This document shows, in pieces, positions 22,340 to 31,614 of a stretch of DNA of 32,555 nucleotides. The DNA is from an uncultured Prevotella sp. (GTDB lineage Bacteria > Bacteroidota > Bacteroidia > Bacteroidales > Bacteroidaceae): assembly GCA_934281565.1 (NCBI GenBank), contig CAKQXI010000010.1:1-32555 (forward strand). Reading direction: 5' to 3'. The notes below the pieces were generated by a model, which ran no database searches, was not told the DNA's origin, and worked only from the letters and a program-made list of their open reading frames with translations. The position numbers were made by a program, and so were the translations under genes. Numbering within the stretch: position 1 is the first letter of the stretch; every line of letters starts with the position of its first letter.

Positions 22340-23548
22340 TTAATTCTTTAAACGTTTCTTTGTTTCGATAATTCGTACTATATAATAAATCACAAAAGTC
22401 ATAACCCATGCAAGAGCTCGTCCTTTAGGGGAGACAAAGATGCCATTAGCCATGGTCGTGACATAAAACACAATAATAATACAATCAGAAAGAGCCAATG
22501 ATTTCTTGGCAAAAAAAGGTCCTACAACCTTTAATGTAATGAAAGGCAAAAATATAGTCAGAAATGGACCAAAATCAATAAATAAACTTCCGACAAAAGT
22601 AACAAATGCGCCAGCACAAGTACAACCGGCTTTAGCTGTGTCGAAATATGAATTGCCTCCGAACAGATCTATGAACCAATCAAAGAATTTTTTACCCCAT
22701 GCATAGTCCTGCATATTATAAAAAAGGCCATCGTTAAAAGCAAGCATAGAATGTCCAAAATACATAAATACTGATGAGCCTGCCTCATCATTTCCGAAAC
22801 GGGAGATTGTCACTGCAATAGTAAACGATAAAAATCCTATTAATACACCAATAAAACCAATTTTTATTAAACGTTTCCTATTTTGTGGAATAGAATTTTT
22901 GAACAACAAATAACCCACTAGCAATTTAATGGCCAATTTTACAATCATGCCTCTAGACGCATCAGCAATAGCCATCATGAATGATGGTCCAATAATGGAA
23001 ACAAATAGTGAGAATACCAACAATTTGTTAAACCTATCCTTTGTAAGTAAGTAAAACGCATAAACTAAACCGAAAGGAGACAGGTATGCACTAATATTTA
23101 AAGCGAGTCTTTGAATAGCAGAATCATATATCTGCACACTATCTGCATCCACATAAGTTTGGTTCTTCAATTCGTTCCATGCAGCAGCTTGTATCAATTC
23201 TGTAGTATGAGTTAATGACGCATATATTGCATAAAATGAAAAACCAATAAATATATATGATAAGTATTTTAAAAATCTATTATCTTGTATCGAAATAGTG
23301 GCCCAATTGAGGTCTAATTTCTTGACTGGGTACAGGAACAAAAGAATAGCTACGAATAGATATAAAAAGGGGAAGAAACTTATGTTATGATATAACTCCG
23401 GCTCCTCAATTTTATATAAAAAACACATAATTGCAGTAGCAGCATATAGGAGTGCTAACAGCTGATACATGTCAAAGGAAGAATGACTTTTTCTGTATAT
23501 TACCCCCCATATTGTATAAATTAATGCATTGATTCCTGTTAGAAACAT
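22340..23548 (-). CDS. wzy: O-antigen/capsule repeat-unit polymerase
   Basis: A 402-aa membrane protein with about ten predicted helices and a large periplasmic loop rich in charged residues between WNELKNQTYVDADS and the next helix. The C-terminal TTMANGIFVSPKGRALAWV and LFIDFGPFLTIFLPFI have the look of Bacteroidetes Wzy. Sequence identity within Wzy proteins is low, so the call rests on topology, length and position next to Wzx and glycosyltransferases. It would join lipid-linked repeat units in the periplasm. Confidence 0.8.
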   Translation of the reverse strand: MFLTGINALIYTIWGVIYRKSHSSFDMYQLLALLYAATAIMCFLYKIEEPELYHNISFFPFLYLFVAILLFLYPVKKLDLNWATISIQDNRFLKYLSYIFIGFSFYAIYASLTHTTELIQAAAWNELKNQTYVDADSVQIYDSAIQRLALNISAYLSPFGLVYAFYLLTKDRFNKLLVFSLFVSIIGPSFMMAIADASRGMIVKLAIKLLVGYLLFKNSIPQNRKRLIKIGFIGVLIGFLSFTIAVTISRFGNDEAGSSVFMYFGHSMLAFNDGLFYNMQDYAWGKKFFDWFIDLFGGNSYFDTAKAGCTCAGAFVTFVGSLFIDFGPFLTIFLPFITLKVVGPFFAKKSLALSDCIIIVFYVTTMANGIFVSPKGRALAWVMTFVIYYIVRIIETKKRLKN

Positions 23549-23560
23549 ATCTATTTGATA

Positions 23561-24542
23561 TTATTTGATGATGAATATTTTTACAAACTCATGAATCATA
23601 AAACTTCGATATACCCTTTCGCCACACAATGAATAGAGCCTCTTGTATAATTTAAACAAATTATAGTGCCCGCTAGTATGGTCCTTTGTCTGTTTTACAA
23701 TTCTTGTTAACTGTTCTCCCTTTGATGGATAATATTTAGCAATGGTTTCTACAAAGCTGTTCAAGCTGAATAACGGCAAACTTAAAATATGCTTCCAACA
23801 AATGTTCATTATTTTGCTCCTTCGAAATAACAGTTAAAGTTTTATCAAACAAATAATTAGTAGATTTTACTTTCTGTTCAGAAACAACAGTTGAGCATAC
23901 ACTGTTACCATTATTAAACAAACGATAATAATAATCAGGTTCTTTAGAATTTGCCCACAAATGCCGCAATCCTTTCTGTGCACATTGGAACATGAAGTCA
24001 AAATCTTGATAAATAAACAGGTTTTCATCCCATCTTATACTAGACAACGCTTCACGTTTGTAAATGTTTGCCCAAACAGTAAAAGGATAACTGCCAGATA
24101 GGATCCTTTCAACTAAATTGTCTATCGAAGGGGCAAAAGAGCGCAACTGGTGCGTTGAAGTACCGTCAAGAAATGAAGAAGCAGGGAATGTCGCATAATC
24201 ACATTCCGGATGCTGATCCATGAACGAAACTCTATTTTCAAAGCATGTTTGCGATATAAGATCATCTGCATCAAATATAATAAGATATTCACCTGTAGCC
24301 ATATCCATTCCGATGTTTCTACAAGTATCTCCATTTTTGGGCAACCGATTTCTCTTGGTGTATTGTATTCTATCATCAGTATTTGCACACTCTTTTATCT
24401 TTTGGTAATTTATCTCATCAGAGCCATCATCCACTATGATAAGTTCCCAATCTGAATATGTTTGAGATTTGATACTATCTATCATTTCAATAAGGTATTC
24501 AGCCTTATTGAAACAAGGCATTATTACAGATAATTTTGGCAT
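23561..24542 (-). pseudogene. Glycosyltransferase family 2 with a C-terminal frameshift
   Basis: The N-terminal part is a complete GT2 catalytic domain: SVIMPCFNKAEYLIEMIDSI, then the DDG site (IIVDDGSD), GDTCRNIGMDMATGEYLIIFDADD and FDFMFQCAQ. At about 23755-23765 the frame runs into a TAA after LCRNHC. In the +1 frame the protein continues NSFVETIAKYYPSKGEQL and ends at 23561 with a helical tail (LYKRLYSLCGERVYRSF). The full span of 982 bases is 327 codons plus one, exactly one extra base. The catalytic domain survives as a 268-aa product, so activity may persist without the last ~60 residues. The gene lies three bases after wzx. Confidence 0.78.
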
Positions 24543-24545
24543 ATT

Positions 24546-25982
24546 CTATTTTTTCTTGATTTGATCTTTTACTAAATCCACCATTTCTTTCATATCCTCA
24601 TTCTTTCTAAGAACAAGATAGTATATAGTAAGCGAAACAAGCGACCCTACTATGAGAGTTAGGATATTTGGAAGAGACAAAAGAGTTAATAAATATGATG
24701 GTACACACGCTAATACCGTAACACCCAAATAAGGAATATAGTCTTTGAATTGTTTTACATAACTAAGACCAAATAATTTACCCGTATAGTGAGAATTTAA
24801 AACCAGTGCAACTTGATTGTAAATGAATTTTAATGCACAGATGGCTATAACACCTAATGGAATAGAACAACATAATAGGGCAAAAGCTATCGCCTTCTTG
24901 ATTATTTCCAAGCGCAAACAAAGATCTGAACGTCCTTTTACTTTAAGCAGATTTAGGTTTATGGTACTAAGGTGGTCAAACATACAAGTTGCAGCGAATA
25001 TTTGTAGATAAATAATAGAGTCCGCCCACTTGTCTGTTAACAGGAACAAAATTATCGGTTTGGCCAATGCACATATTAATCCGCAAAAGATAAAGATAAC
25101 CATTGAAGTGAGTCGAATATACTTTCTATATACCCCTACTAAATGAGCATCATCGTCTTTTATTCTCGACAATATTGGATATGTTACTGTTTGTAACACA
25201 CCGTTAATCGTAGTATTGGGCAGCTCTGCAATCTGCTGTCCTCTACTATAAAAACCCAAGTCCTTTGCCGAATAGAACTTTCCAATTGCTAATGTATTCA
25301 GATGTGTATAAATGGTATGTAACAAACCTGACGCAAGGAGTTTGCTTCCAAAAGCCCCTAGTTCCTTAAAGGCATTCCAATTGAATCCTGTTTTTGGGAA
25401 CCAACGACAATACCAACAAATGAATACAAGATTGACAAGCGAAGAAAGAACGCCTTGACAGACCAAAGACCAAACGCCAAAGCCTTTATAAGCCATGATC
25501 ACTCCAACAATACCGGAAATAAGCACGGCACTTACATTTCTTTTCGCAAGTGATTTGAAATCCAATTTGATTGTAAGCATTGCAACCTGCACAACCATCA
25601 ACGAGTTCACGATCAAAGTTACCGCCTGAACCCGAACAATTGCAGAGAGAATTGGCTGATTAAAGAAATTAGCTATAGAAGGTGCCGCAAAGAACAAAAC
25701 TCCATACAAAAGAATAGCAACAAAAACATTGAATATAAACACAGTACTAAATTCATATTCTTTCGCATCTGGTTTGCGAATGAGAGCAGTACTAAATCCA
25801 CTGTCAATAAACGATTGAGACAGAGAAAAGAATATCGCAACCATGCCTACAATACCATAGTCATCTGGAGTAAGTAAGCGAGCCATTATCAAGCCAAGAA
25901 TGAACTGCACTAATTGAATAGATAGTCTTTCTATTGCATTCCATTTGGCGCTATTTATAGTTTGATTTTTTATAGAGTCCAT
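24546..25982 (-). CDS. wzx: Wzx-type lipid-linked repeat-unit flippase
   Basis: A 478-aa MOP/MATE-superfamily membrane protein with about 12-14 helices. The N-terminus MDSIKNQTINSAKWNAIERLSI and LIMARLLTPDDYGIVGM, then QSFIDSGFSTALIRK, GFYSRGQQIAELPNTTINGVLQ and SRIKDD are characteristic of the WzxC/Wzx group. It would flip undecaprenyl-pyrophosphate repeat units to the periplasm for Wzy. Full length, no damage. Its ATG shares one base with the stop of the acyltransferase upstream. Confidence 0.9.
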   Translation of the reverse strand: MDSIKNQTINSAKWNAIERLSIQLVQFILGLIMARLLTPDDYGIVGMVAIFFSLSQSFIDSGFSTALIRKPDAKEYEFSTVFIFNVFVAILLYGVLFFAAPSIANFFNQPILSAIVRVQAVTLIVNSLMVVQVAMLTIKLDFKSLAKRNVSAVLISGIVGVIMAYKGFGVWSLVCQGVLSSLVNLVFICWYCRWFPKTGFNWNAFKELGAFGSKLLASGLLHTIYTHLNTLAIGKFYSAKDLGFYSRGQQIAELPNTTINGVLQTVTYPILSRIKDDDAHLVGVYRKYIRLTSMVIFIFCGLICALAKPIILFLLTDKWADSIIYLQIFAATCMFDHLSTINLNLLKVKGRSDLCLRLEIIKKAIAFALLCCSIPLGVIAICALKFIYNQVALVLNSHYTGKLFGLSYVKQFKDYIPYLGVTVLACVPSYLLTLLSLPNILTLIVGSLVSLTIYYLVLRKNEDMKEMVDLVKDQIKKK

Positions 25983-27013
25983 TATTGAATTTTAATTTGC
26001 CAATATTTGTATAGATAACCTATACCTATTGTAATGACGCCACATAAAGAGATGTATAAAACTACATAATTGGAAACAAAAATTCCATTGTTAATTTCAT
26101 ATAGGGCAATCATTGGTAATCGTTGGTATATATATAACGGGAATAAACTACTTCCCAACCACACCAATGCTTTATTTCCTATCTTAACTTTCATGCAAGC
26201 CAATAATATTAGTACGCATAAGAGCATAGCGTTTATACTGTCAAATATAGAGTAATCATCGTGAAGCAGATATGTTACTATAAAAGCCATCAATAAGACG
26301 AGAATTGATAGAAGATAATGCTTTTGAGTATAATATTCAAATCTTTCTTTTTTCTTTGATATGAACATACCTAAAGGAAAGCACATTATGGTATTATACC
26401 AATGACACGGCTTGAGAAACCACATCACAAAGATATAGAAAACAAAAAGCCCCAATAACATTGCACTAATAACTGCTGTATTCCCTTTACAAGCAATATA
26501 AGAAAGATATACTGCCAAATAACAAAATAGGATTGCAAAGATGTACCAATTACTGTTACCAACATCATCCCAAGCAAAAAATGAAAAAATTACTTGATTT
26601 ATACTTATCTCTCTTCCAATAGCCAAATCGAGTATAATAAAAGTAAGAACAGCTAAATCGAAGTTTATTAATGTGTTTAGAACCCTTCGTTTGGGGATAT
26701 TATGTATATAGGCATCACCCTTTTTCGTTATGGACTCCATGATACCATAACCTGATGAAAACAAAAAATACGCAACAAGAAGCTGCCTTATCATTCCATC
26801 AATCAGTTCGGCATAATGATCTCCAAAACTAGAACAAGTATAACTGGACTCATACACATATTGAAATACATGCCTCAAGAAAACAAGTAAGATGCAGACT
26901 CCTTTTATTGCATTCGTCTGATCAAATCCAAGATAATCATGGTAATACCCTTGTTTCTTGGTCTTGAGTCCAACGCATGCTGTTATGATTATAAGACAAT
27001 AAAAAAATATCAT
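25982..27013 (-). CDS. Acyltransferase family 3 (OafA-type) membrane protein, second copy type
   Basis: A 343-aa protein with around ten helices. The N-terminus has a single helix then the conserved QTNAIKGVCILLVFLRHVFQ (family RxxA..LVF..H motif), a helix bundle and a short tail. Weakly similar in layout to the gene at 17968, but the sequences differ. It probably O-acetylates the glycan during assembly. It lies two bases after the glycerophosphotransferase gene stop region and overlaps wzx by one base. Confidence 0.83.
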   Translation of the reverse strand: MIFFYCLIIITACVGLKTKKQGYYHDYLGFDQTNAIKGVCILLVFLRHVFQYVYESSYTCSSFGDHYAELIDGMIRQLLVAYFLFSSGYGIMESITKKGDAYIHNIPKRRVLNTLINFDLAVLTFIILDLAIGREISINQVIFSFFAWDDVGNSNWYIFAILFCYLAVYLSYIACKGNTAVISAMLLGLFVFYIFVMWFLKPCHWYNTIMCFPLGMFISKKKERFEYYTQKHYLLSILVLLMAFIVTYLLHDDYSIFDSINAMLLCVLILLACMKVKIGNKALVWLGSSLFPLYIYQRLPMIALYEINNGIFVSNYVVLYISLCGVITIGIGYLYKYWQIKIQ

Positions 27014-27015
27014 TA

Positions 27016-28308
27016 TTATGAAATTAGATTCTTTGTAAAAGAAATAATTCTCTCGGTTGAATAGCCATCACAATCTTTGAAAATTATTTTTTTTAGATAT
27101 TTTCTTTCAGATGCATGATTATCATCGCCATTCATAACGCCATTCATTGCATCAATTAGTCCATATATATCATATACAATATCTCCAGGGCAGTATGGAT
27201 CAATAGGGTTAAATGAGAAACCACGTGTGCCCAAATATTTCTGTATATCGTAGAAATAATAGATTAATGGTTTATCTGTACATAGAAAATCATAAGCAGC
27301 TGTTGTATAATCGCTAATCATATAATCAGAAACAGCCATTAATGCATTAAGATTGGTTGGGAGCCTCTTCACTATTTCTGAATACAAGAAAACACGATTC
27401 ATAGTATTCGATTCGCAAATAATTTTAGCTTGAGCCGGATGTACCTTTGCAATTACTATGGCGTCATTATTCTCTAGCATAGAATTTAACCTATCTTCAT
27501 CTTCATCGTTTACATTACCCCATAGTCCTCGTTTTTGTGCCATTTTTTTATCGAAATACTTTCTACTTACGTTTTCATAATCTCGATGTGTTGGCACATA
27601 TAAAAAAATATGTTTAGCGGTTACACCAAGTATTTCAAGAAGTTTGGATCTCAGTTCTCTATTATCCTTAAAAAAAACATCATTTCTCGGCATTCCTAAG
27701 GCTCTGAACTTCTGAAAATATATAAGAGAATCCAATGATATAAGACGGGAGCTAAGATCAGAACTTGTTATATGATAATCATAACTTGCATTAATTGATC
27801 TATCCTCTCGTTGTCTTTTTTCTCCAAAATCTTCAATCTTATAATAGTCATCTTTGAATGGAGCTGCATAATAACCTAAACAAATGCTAAACTGCTGGTT
27901 TGTCTTATATTCAAAATTGACATAAAAATTATCTGTGAATATTATTTTTGAAGAAAAAAAGGCTCTCAAGAAATGATAGTTGTCCTCATACAGGACAAAA
28001 TCAGCATCAATATTTGCAACTTCTTTACAATATTTCTGATATTGTTCCAGTTTCTCTGGATGATAGTATACAATATGAATCTTCCTTTGCTTCAATTCAG
28101 GATCGAATAAAGCATGCTTCAACAGTACCAATACATTGTCGGATTCCACATTAAAAATATCATAATTATCATTTCGGCAATTCTGGTGTGGATAGAAGAA
28201 TAAATCTTCTTTTTGGGATACACATTTATTTACTAAGAAGCATATAAATCTATACGATTGAGGAAAATGAGTCTCTAGTTTATCTAAGAAAACACTTATT
28301 TTGTTCAT
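27016..28308 (-). CDS. CDP-glycerol:polymer glycerophosphotransferase-like protein (TagB/TagF type)
   Basis: A 430-aa protein with the C-terminal Glyphos_transf domain: YVPTHRDYEN, HPAQAKI with a conserved His, DYMISDYTTAAYDFLCTDKPLIYYFYD, the family's signature Ser/Asp-Tyr region, and FSFNPIDPYCPGDI. The N-terminal third is a variable region containing HIVYYHPEK. Family knowledge: TagB and TagF enzymes transfer glycerol-phosphate from CDP-glycerol onto a glycan or polymer. The likely product here is a phosphoglycerol decoration or linkage. No CDP-glycerol or other CDP-alditol synthesis gene is seen in the window. Confidence 0.85.
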   Translation of the reverse strand: MNKISVFLDKLETHFPQSYRFICFLVNKCVSQKEDLFFYPHQNCRNDNYDIFNVESDNVLVLLKHALFDPELKQRKIHIVYYHPEKLEQYQKYCKEVANIDADFVLYEDNYHFLRAFFSSKIIFTDNFYVNFEYKTNQQFSICLGYYAAPFKDDYYKIEDFGEKRQREDRSINASYDYHITSSDLSSRLISLDSLIYFQKFRALGMPRNDVFFKDNRELRSKLLEILGVTAKHIFLYVPTHRDYENVSRKYFDKKMAQKRGLWGNVNDEDEDRLNSMLENNDAIVIAKVHPAQAKIICESNTMNRVFLYSEIVKRLPTNLNALMAVSDYMISDYTTAAYDFLCTDKPLIYYFYDIQKYLGTRGFSFNPIDPYCPGDIVYDIYGLIDAMNGVMNGDDNHASERKYLKKIIFKDCDGYSTERIISFTKNLIS

Positions 28309-28315
28309 ATTATTA

Positions 28316-28960
28316 TCAGTTAGAAGTATTTATAATCTTTGCAGGACAACCAGCAGCTACAGAATAAGCAGGAACATCGCGAGTAATCACAGCATTAGCT
28401 GCAATCACCGCACCATCTCCAATAGAGACACCAGGTAAAATTGTAGCTTTATCGCCAATCCATACATTCTTCCCGATTGTTACAGGACCTTTAGAATATA
28501 TTGGCCTTCTAGAAGGGGAAATTGCTAGCATATTTTTTGTTGTAAGGCCATGTGAGTTATCTGTTATTGTTACCCACCTCCCTGACAAAAAATTATCACC
28601 TATAACAATCTTGTTTGAACAAGTAATGTGGTTGTACGCACCAAAGTCACAATTGTTCCCTATGGTTATCTCTGGTTCTAAAATATTCTTTTTAATAGTT
28701 AGCCCATCACTAGCTATTTCGTCTCTTGTTCCACCCCAAGCTGTCATGACCAAACTTTCCGTGAAATAACAAAAATCTCCTATAGATATGTACTTTAAGC
28801 CGGTTAAGAAACTTGTCTTCTCGAACCGAGTATTAGATCCACATTTATTAAATTGTGGAATTAACCAATAACTACGGAACTGTCTAAACAATCCTTTAAA
28901 ACTCTCGCGAGTCTTATATGAATATATCTTGGCTATTATAGCCATAATTATTCTATTCAT
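28316..28960 (-). CDS. Hexapeptide-repeat acyltransferase (LbetaH, maltose/xenobiotic acetyltransferase type)
   Basis: A 214-aa protein; the N-terminal ~50 residues are basic, then hexapeptide repeats (LKYISIGDFCYFTESLVM; EITIGNNCDFGAYNHITC; GPVTIGKNVWIGDKATILPGVSIGDGAVIAANAVIT), and the end AAGCPAKII typical of WbbJ/NodL-type acetyltransferases. It would transfer acetyl from acetyl-CoA to a sugar. It is seven bases from the glycerophosphotransferase and six from the SGNH gene, so it is part of one decoration block. Confidence 0.85.
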   Translation of the reverse strand: MNRIIMAIIAKIYSYKTRESFKGLFRQFRSYWLIPQFNKCGSNTRFEKTSFLTGLKYISIGDFCYFTESLVMTAWGGTRDEIASDGLTIKKNILEPEITIGNNCDFGAYNHITCSNKIVIGDNFLSGRWVTITDNSHGLTTKNMLAISPSRRPIYSKGPVTIGKNVWIGDKATILPGVSIGDGAVIAANAVITRDVPAYSVAAGCPAKIINTSN

Positions 28961-28966
28961 TTCTCT

Positions 28967-29701
28967 TTATTTATTGACAACATATTCTCTTAATGCATCC
29001 ATTATTACTTTATAACCTTCTTGGTTTAGGTGAAGCCCATCCTTACTATAGACTTTGGGAAGTTCACCATTCTCTACAATGCATGCATAAAGATCTATGT
29101 ATAAGCATTTATCTTTTATACAAAGATTGTTTAATTTATCGTTGACGCATTGAATATCCTTATCATCAATCTGTTTACGACCTGCATCTTCATTCATAGG
29201 CAATATGCTTAGGATATAAATCGAAGGTTCCGACATATATTTTTTTATTTCTTTTACTAAGTTTTCGTAATTGGCAATGAATTCTTGAATTGAATCTGAT
29301 AAAAGGTCGTTTGCGCCAGACATAATAAATACTTTCTTTGCATTTATGCCTTGGAGCATTTTGATTCTACGAAGAAGATCTGCAACCGTGCTACCAGAAC
29401 ACCCTATATTAATGATATTAATATTAGTGAACTCTGATTGGAAATCACCATTGTATATATGAGAGTCACCTACGAAAGCGACTTCAAATGATTCATGAAG
29501 TTGAAGGATGGTATTCTCCCAAGCCTTTTCTGTCCAATAATCTGGTCTATGGCTTTCTTGCATTGTCACAATACCTCTATTATGTAATGCCCTTTCTATC
29601 GAATGGCTCATACGTTCAGACATTATGAGAAGATATAGAAGGATACCAATAATAGCTAATAAGATTGCAAATAAGATTGCCATAGTTTTGCATTGCTTCA
29701 T
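28967..29701 (-). CDS. SGNH/GDSL hydrolase-like protein with N-terminal membrane anchor
   Basis: A 244-aa protein. Residues about 7-26 (MAILFAILLAIIGILLYLLI) form an uncleaved membrane helix, placing the domain in the periplasm. Catalytic parts: VGDSHIYNG with Ser, IGCSGSTVAD with the oxyanion Gly, MSGANDLL with Asn, and DGLHLNQEGY with the Asp-His pair, matching SGNH blocks I, II, III and V. Relatives deacetylate or acetylate glycans. Near the OafA-like genes it may trim or move O-acetyl groups. Confidence 0.82.
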   Translation of the reverse strand: MKQCKTMAILFAILLAIIGILLYLLIMSERMSHSIERALHNRGIVTMQESHRPDYWTEKAWENTILQLHESFEVAFVGDSHIYNGDFQSEFTNINIINIGCSGSTVADLLRRIKMLQGINAKKVFIMSGANDLLSDSIQEFIANYENLVKEIKKYMSEPSIYILSILPMNEDAGRKQIDDKDIQCVNDKLNNLCIKDKCLYIDLYACIVENGELPKVYSKDGLHLNQEGYKVIMDALREYVVNK

Positions 29702-29705
29702 CTCT

Positions 29706-30293
29706 CTAATAGAGATTAATATCTAAAGAAAATGGTGAGTCGAAATCCTTCAAGCATTCGTGGAGTGTATCCTTCTCGCTGAGAAGTGCTTTCTCAGTTG
29801 GGATCTTCCAATCAATTCCAAGGCTGTTATCCTTGATAGAGATACCACCATCTGCTTGAGGAGTATAGAAGTTGTCACACTTGTACTGGAAGATGGCAGT
29901 CTCAGAGAGTACGGCAAATCCATGTGCAAAACCTCTTGGAACGAAGAACTGCCGATGGTTACCTTCGGTTAGTTCTACTGCCACATGCTGTCCGTATGTA
30001 GGCGAGCCTTTGCGGATATCAACTGCCACATCCAGAACAGCACCTTTCACGCAACGAACAAGCTTGCTCTGTGTGAATGGTGGACGCTGAAAATGCAACC
30101 CTCTCATTACGCCATAAGAGCTCATACTCTCATTGTCCTGACAAAATACGATTGGTTTGCCAAAGAATGGGATAGCAACCTTCTCATCAAACTCTCGCTG
30201 CGAAAATGACTCGAAGAAGTAGCCACGAGCGTCACCAAAGACCTTTGGTTCGATGATGACAACTCCATCTATGTTTGCTCTAATTACTTCCAT
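29706..30293 (-). CDS. rfbC: dTDP-4-dehydrorhamnose 3,5-epimerase
   Basis: A 195-aa cupin-fold epimerase catalysing the third step of dTDP-L-rhamnose synthesis. Motifs: SFSQREFDEKV, QDNESMSSYGVMRGLHFQ with the catalytic His, SKLVRCVKGAVLDVAVDIR, FVPRGFAHGFAVLSE and FQYKCDNFYTPQADGGI with the active-site Tyr. Length is normal. It lies four bases before the SGNH gene in the transcript and upstream of it are the WbuC-like gene and rfbD. A single rfbC with rfbD implies that rfbA and rfbB lie further upstream, outside this window. Confidence 0.93.
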   Translation of the reverse strand: MEVIRANIDGVVIIEPKVFGDARGYFFESFSQREFDEKVAIPFFGKPIVFCQDNESMSSYGVMRGLHFQRPPFTQSKLVRCVKGAVLDVAVDIRKGSPTYGQHVAVELTEGNHRQFFVPRGFAHGFAVLSETAIFQYKCDNFYTPQADGGISIKDNSLGIDWKIPTEKALLSEKDTLHECLKDFDSPFSLDINLY

Positions 30294-30325
30294 ATATTCT
30301 AAGTATTCAAATTTCTACGATTTGG

Positions 30326-30718
30326 TTATTCTAATATATCTTCTTTTGATAATGGCTTACAAGGGCCTTCTTTGACCTCAAACATAACAGTTCCACTCTC
30401 TAAAATCTCAATAGAGTGCCATACACCTGCAGGTATATGATATCCGAAATTCCCTTGTATTGGATCAAGTATTACAGACTCTTTAATAGACTTGTCACTA
30501 TTATGAATATTGACACGCATCTTACCTCGAACAAGAATCACAGATTCTGCTGTTTCTTGATGACGCTGAATAGGTACAATGGTTCCTTGTTCAAGAGCAT
30601 TAAAGAGTCGTTGAACCTTAGAATCGAGCGATTCATGAAGGTTGAAGTTCATACGAAGACGCTCAGAGACCTTTGCCTTCTCTGTAATGCTGTCAAGAAG
30701 TTCCTTATTGATTAGCAT
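30326..30718 (-). CDS. WbuC-family cupin protein
   Basis: A 130-aa cupin: MLINKELLDSITEKAKVSERLRMNFNLHES, then PIQRHQETAESVILVRGKMRV (histidine and glutamate metal ligands) and GNFGYHIPAGVWHSIEILESGTVMFEVKEGP. The match to the WbuC family, found in O-antigen gene clusters, is strong. Its reaction is not established. ATG 30718 (not an upstream GTG-type start at 30742) overlaps the rfbD stop (ATGCTAA). Sits between rfbD and rfbC, suggesting a role in dTDP-sugar or repeat-unit modification. Confidence 0.83.
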   Translation of the reverse strand: MLINKELLDSITEKAKVSERLRMNFNLHESLDSKVQRLFNALEQGTIVPIQRHQETAESVILVRGKMRVNIHNSDKSIKESVILDPIQGNFGYHIPAGVWHSIEILESGTVMFEVKEGPCKPLSKEDILE

Positions 30719-31614
30719 TGTTTCATTAGATTTGAAATACACGTTCCGAGACTATCTACCCAGTATGGCACCTTTATACCAAAAGTATCCTTGAAAGTCT
30801 TCTTGTCAAGAACTGAATACGATGGACGCTTAACAGGTGAAGTGTATTCGGAACTATAACAAGGTTGGATGTCACAATCCTTGTTGTCTGCAATCTTGGC
30901 GATCATTACGGTAAAATCATACCATGAAGTGACACCCTCGTTTGAGTAATGGTAGATGCCAGTATTCCCCTCGAATTTGCTATTGCTGATGATATCATAA
31001 ATAGCAGCAGCAAGGTCGTATGCGTATGTAGGTGTTCCGCACTGATCAAATACTACCTTCAATGCTGGCTTTGTAGCAGTAAGGTTGAGCATTGTCTTGC
31101 AGAAGTTTTTACCGAATTCTGAGTAGAGCCAAGCAGTACGTAGAATAACGTACTCACATCCAGAGGCAATGATATTCTGCTCGCCATGGAGTTTGGTTGC
31201 TCCATAAACACCTGTTGGAGTTCCCTTCTGATCAGGGTTGCAAGGAGTGTTGTATGGTTCCTGTCCAAACACATAATCGGTAGAGACATGGAAGAGAATG
31301 CCACCTACTTCCTTCATTGCAGTAGCAAGATTCTTAGGAGCCTCTGCATTGAGTTTCTCTGCAAGTGCTGCCAGCTTCTCATCTGTCTCGCACGCATCTA
31401 CATTCGTCCATGCTGCACAGTTTACAATAACTTTAACCTCGTTTTCTACCACCATCTTGCGGATGGCATCAAGATCGGTGATATCAAGGTAGGTGGTCTC
31501 AAAACCTTCTACCTGATTGACATCGGTGAAGATGTATGTATCGGATGAGCCCTTGGAGATGATTCGCATCTCATTGCCAAGTTGGCCGTTGGCCCCAGTT
31601 ACTAATATATTCAT
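30712..31614 (-). CDS. rfbD: dTDP-4-dehydrorhamnose reductase
   Basis: A 300-aa NAD(P)H-dependent reductase, last step of dTDP-L-rhamnose formation. N-terminal GANGQLGNEM dinucleotide motif; HVSTDYVFGQEPYNTP; the catalytic YGATKLHGE (YxxxK); ILRTAWLYSEFGKNFC; and the C-terminal RPSYSVLDKKTF. Length and all motifs are normal. The stop overlaps the wbuC start by seven bases and its ATG overlaps the aminotransferase stop (ATGA). Confidence 0.93.
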   Translation of the reverse strand: MNILVTGANGQLGNEMRIISKGSSDTYIFTDVNQVEGFETTYLDITDLDAIRKMVVENEVKVIVNCAAWTNVDACETDEKLAALAEKLNAEAPKNLATAMKEVGGILFHVSTDYVFGQEPYNTPCNPDQKGTPTGVYGATKLHGEQNIIASGCEYVILRTAWLYSEFGKNFCKTMLNLTATKPALKVVFDQCGTPTYAYDLAAAIYDIISNSKFEGNTGIYHYSNEGVTSWYDFTVMIAKIADNKDCDIQPCYSSEYTSPVKRPSYSVLDKKTFKDTFGIKVPYWVDSLGTCISNLMKQC

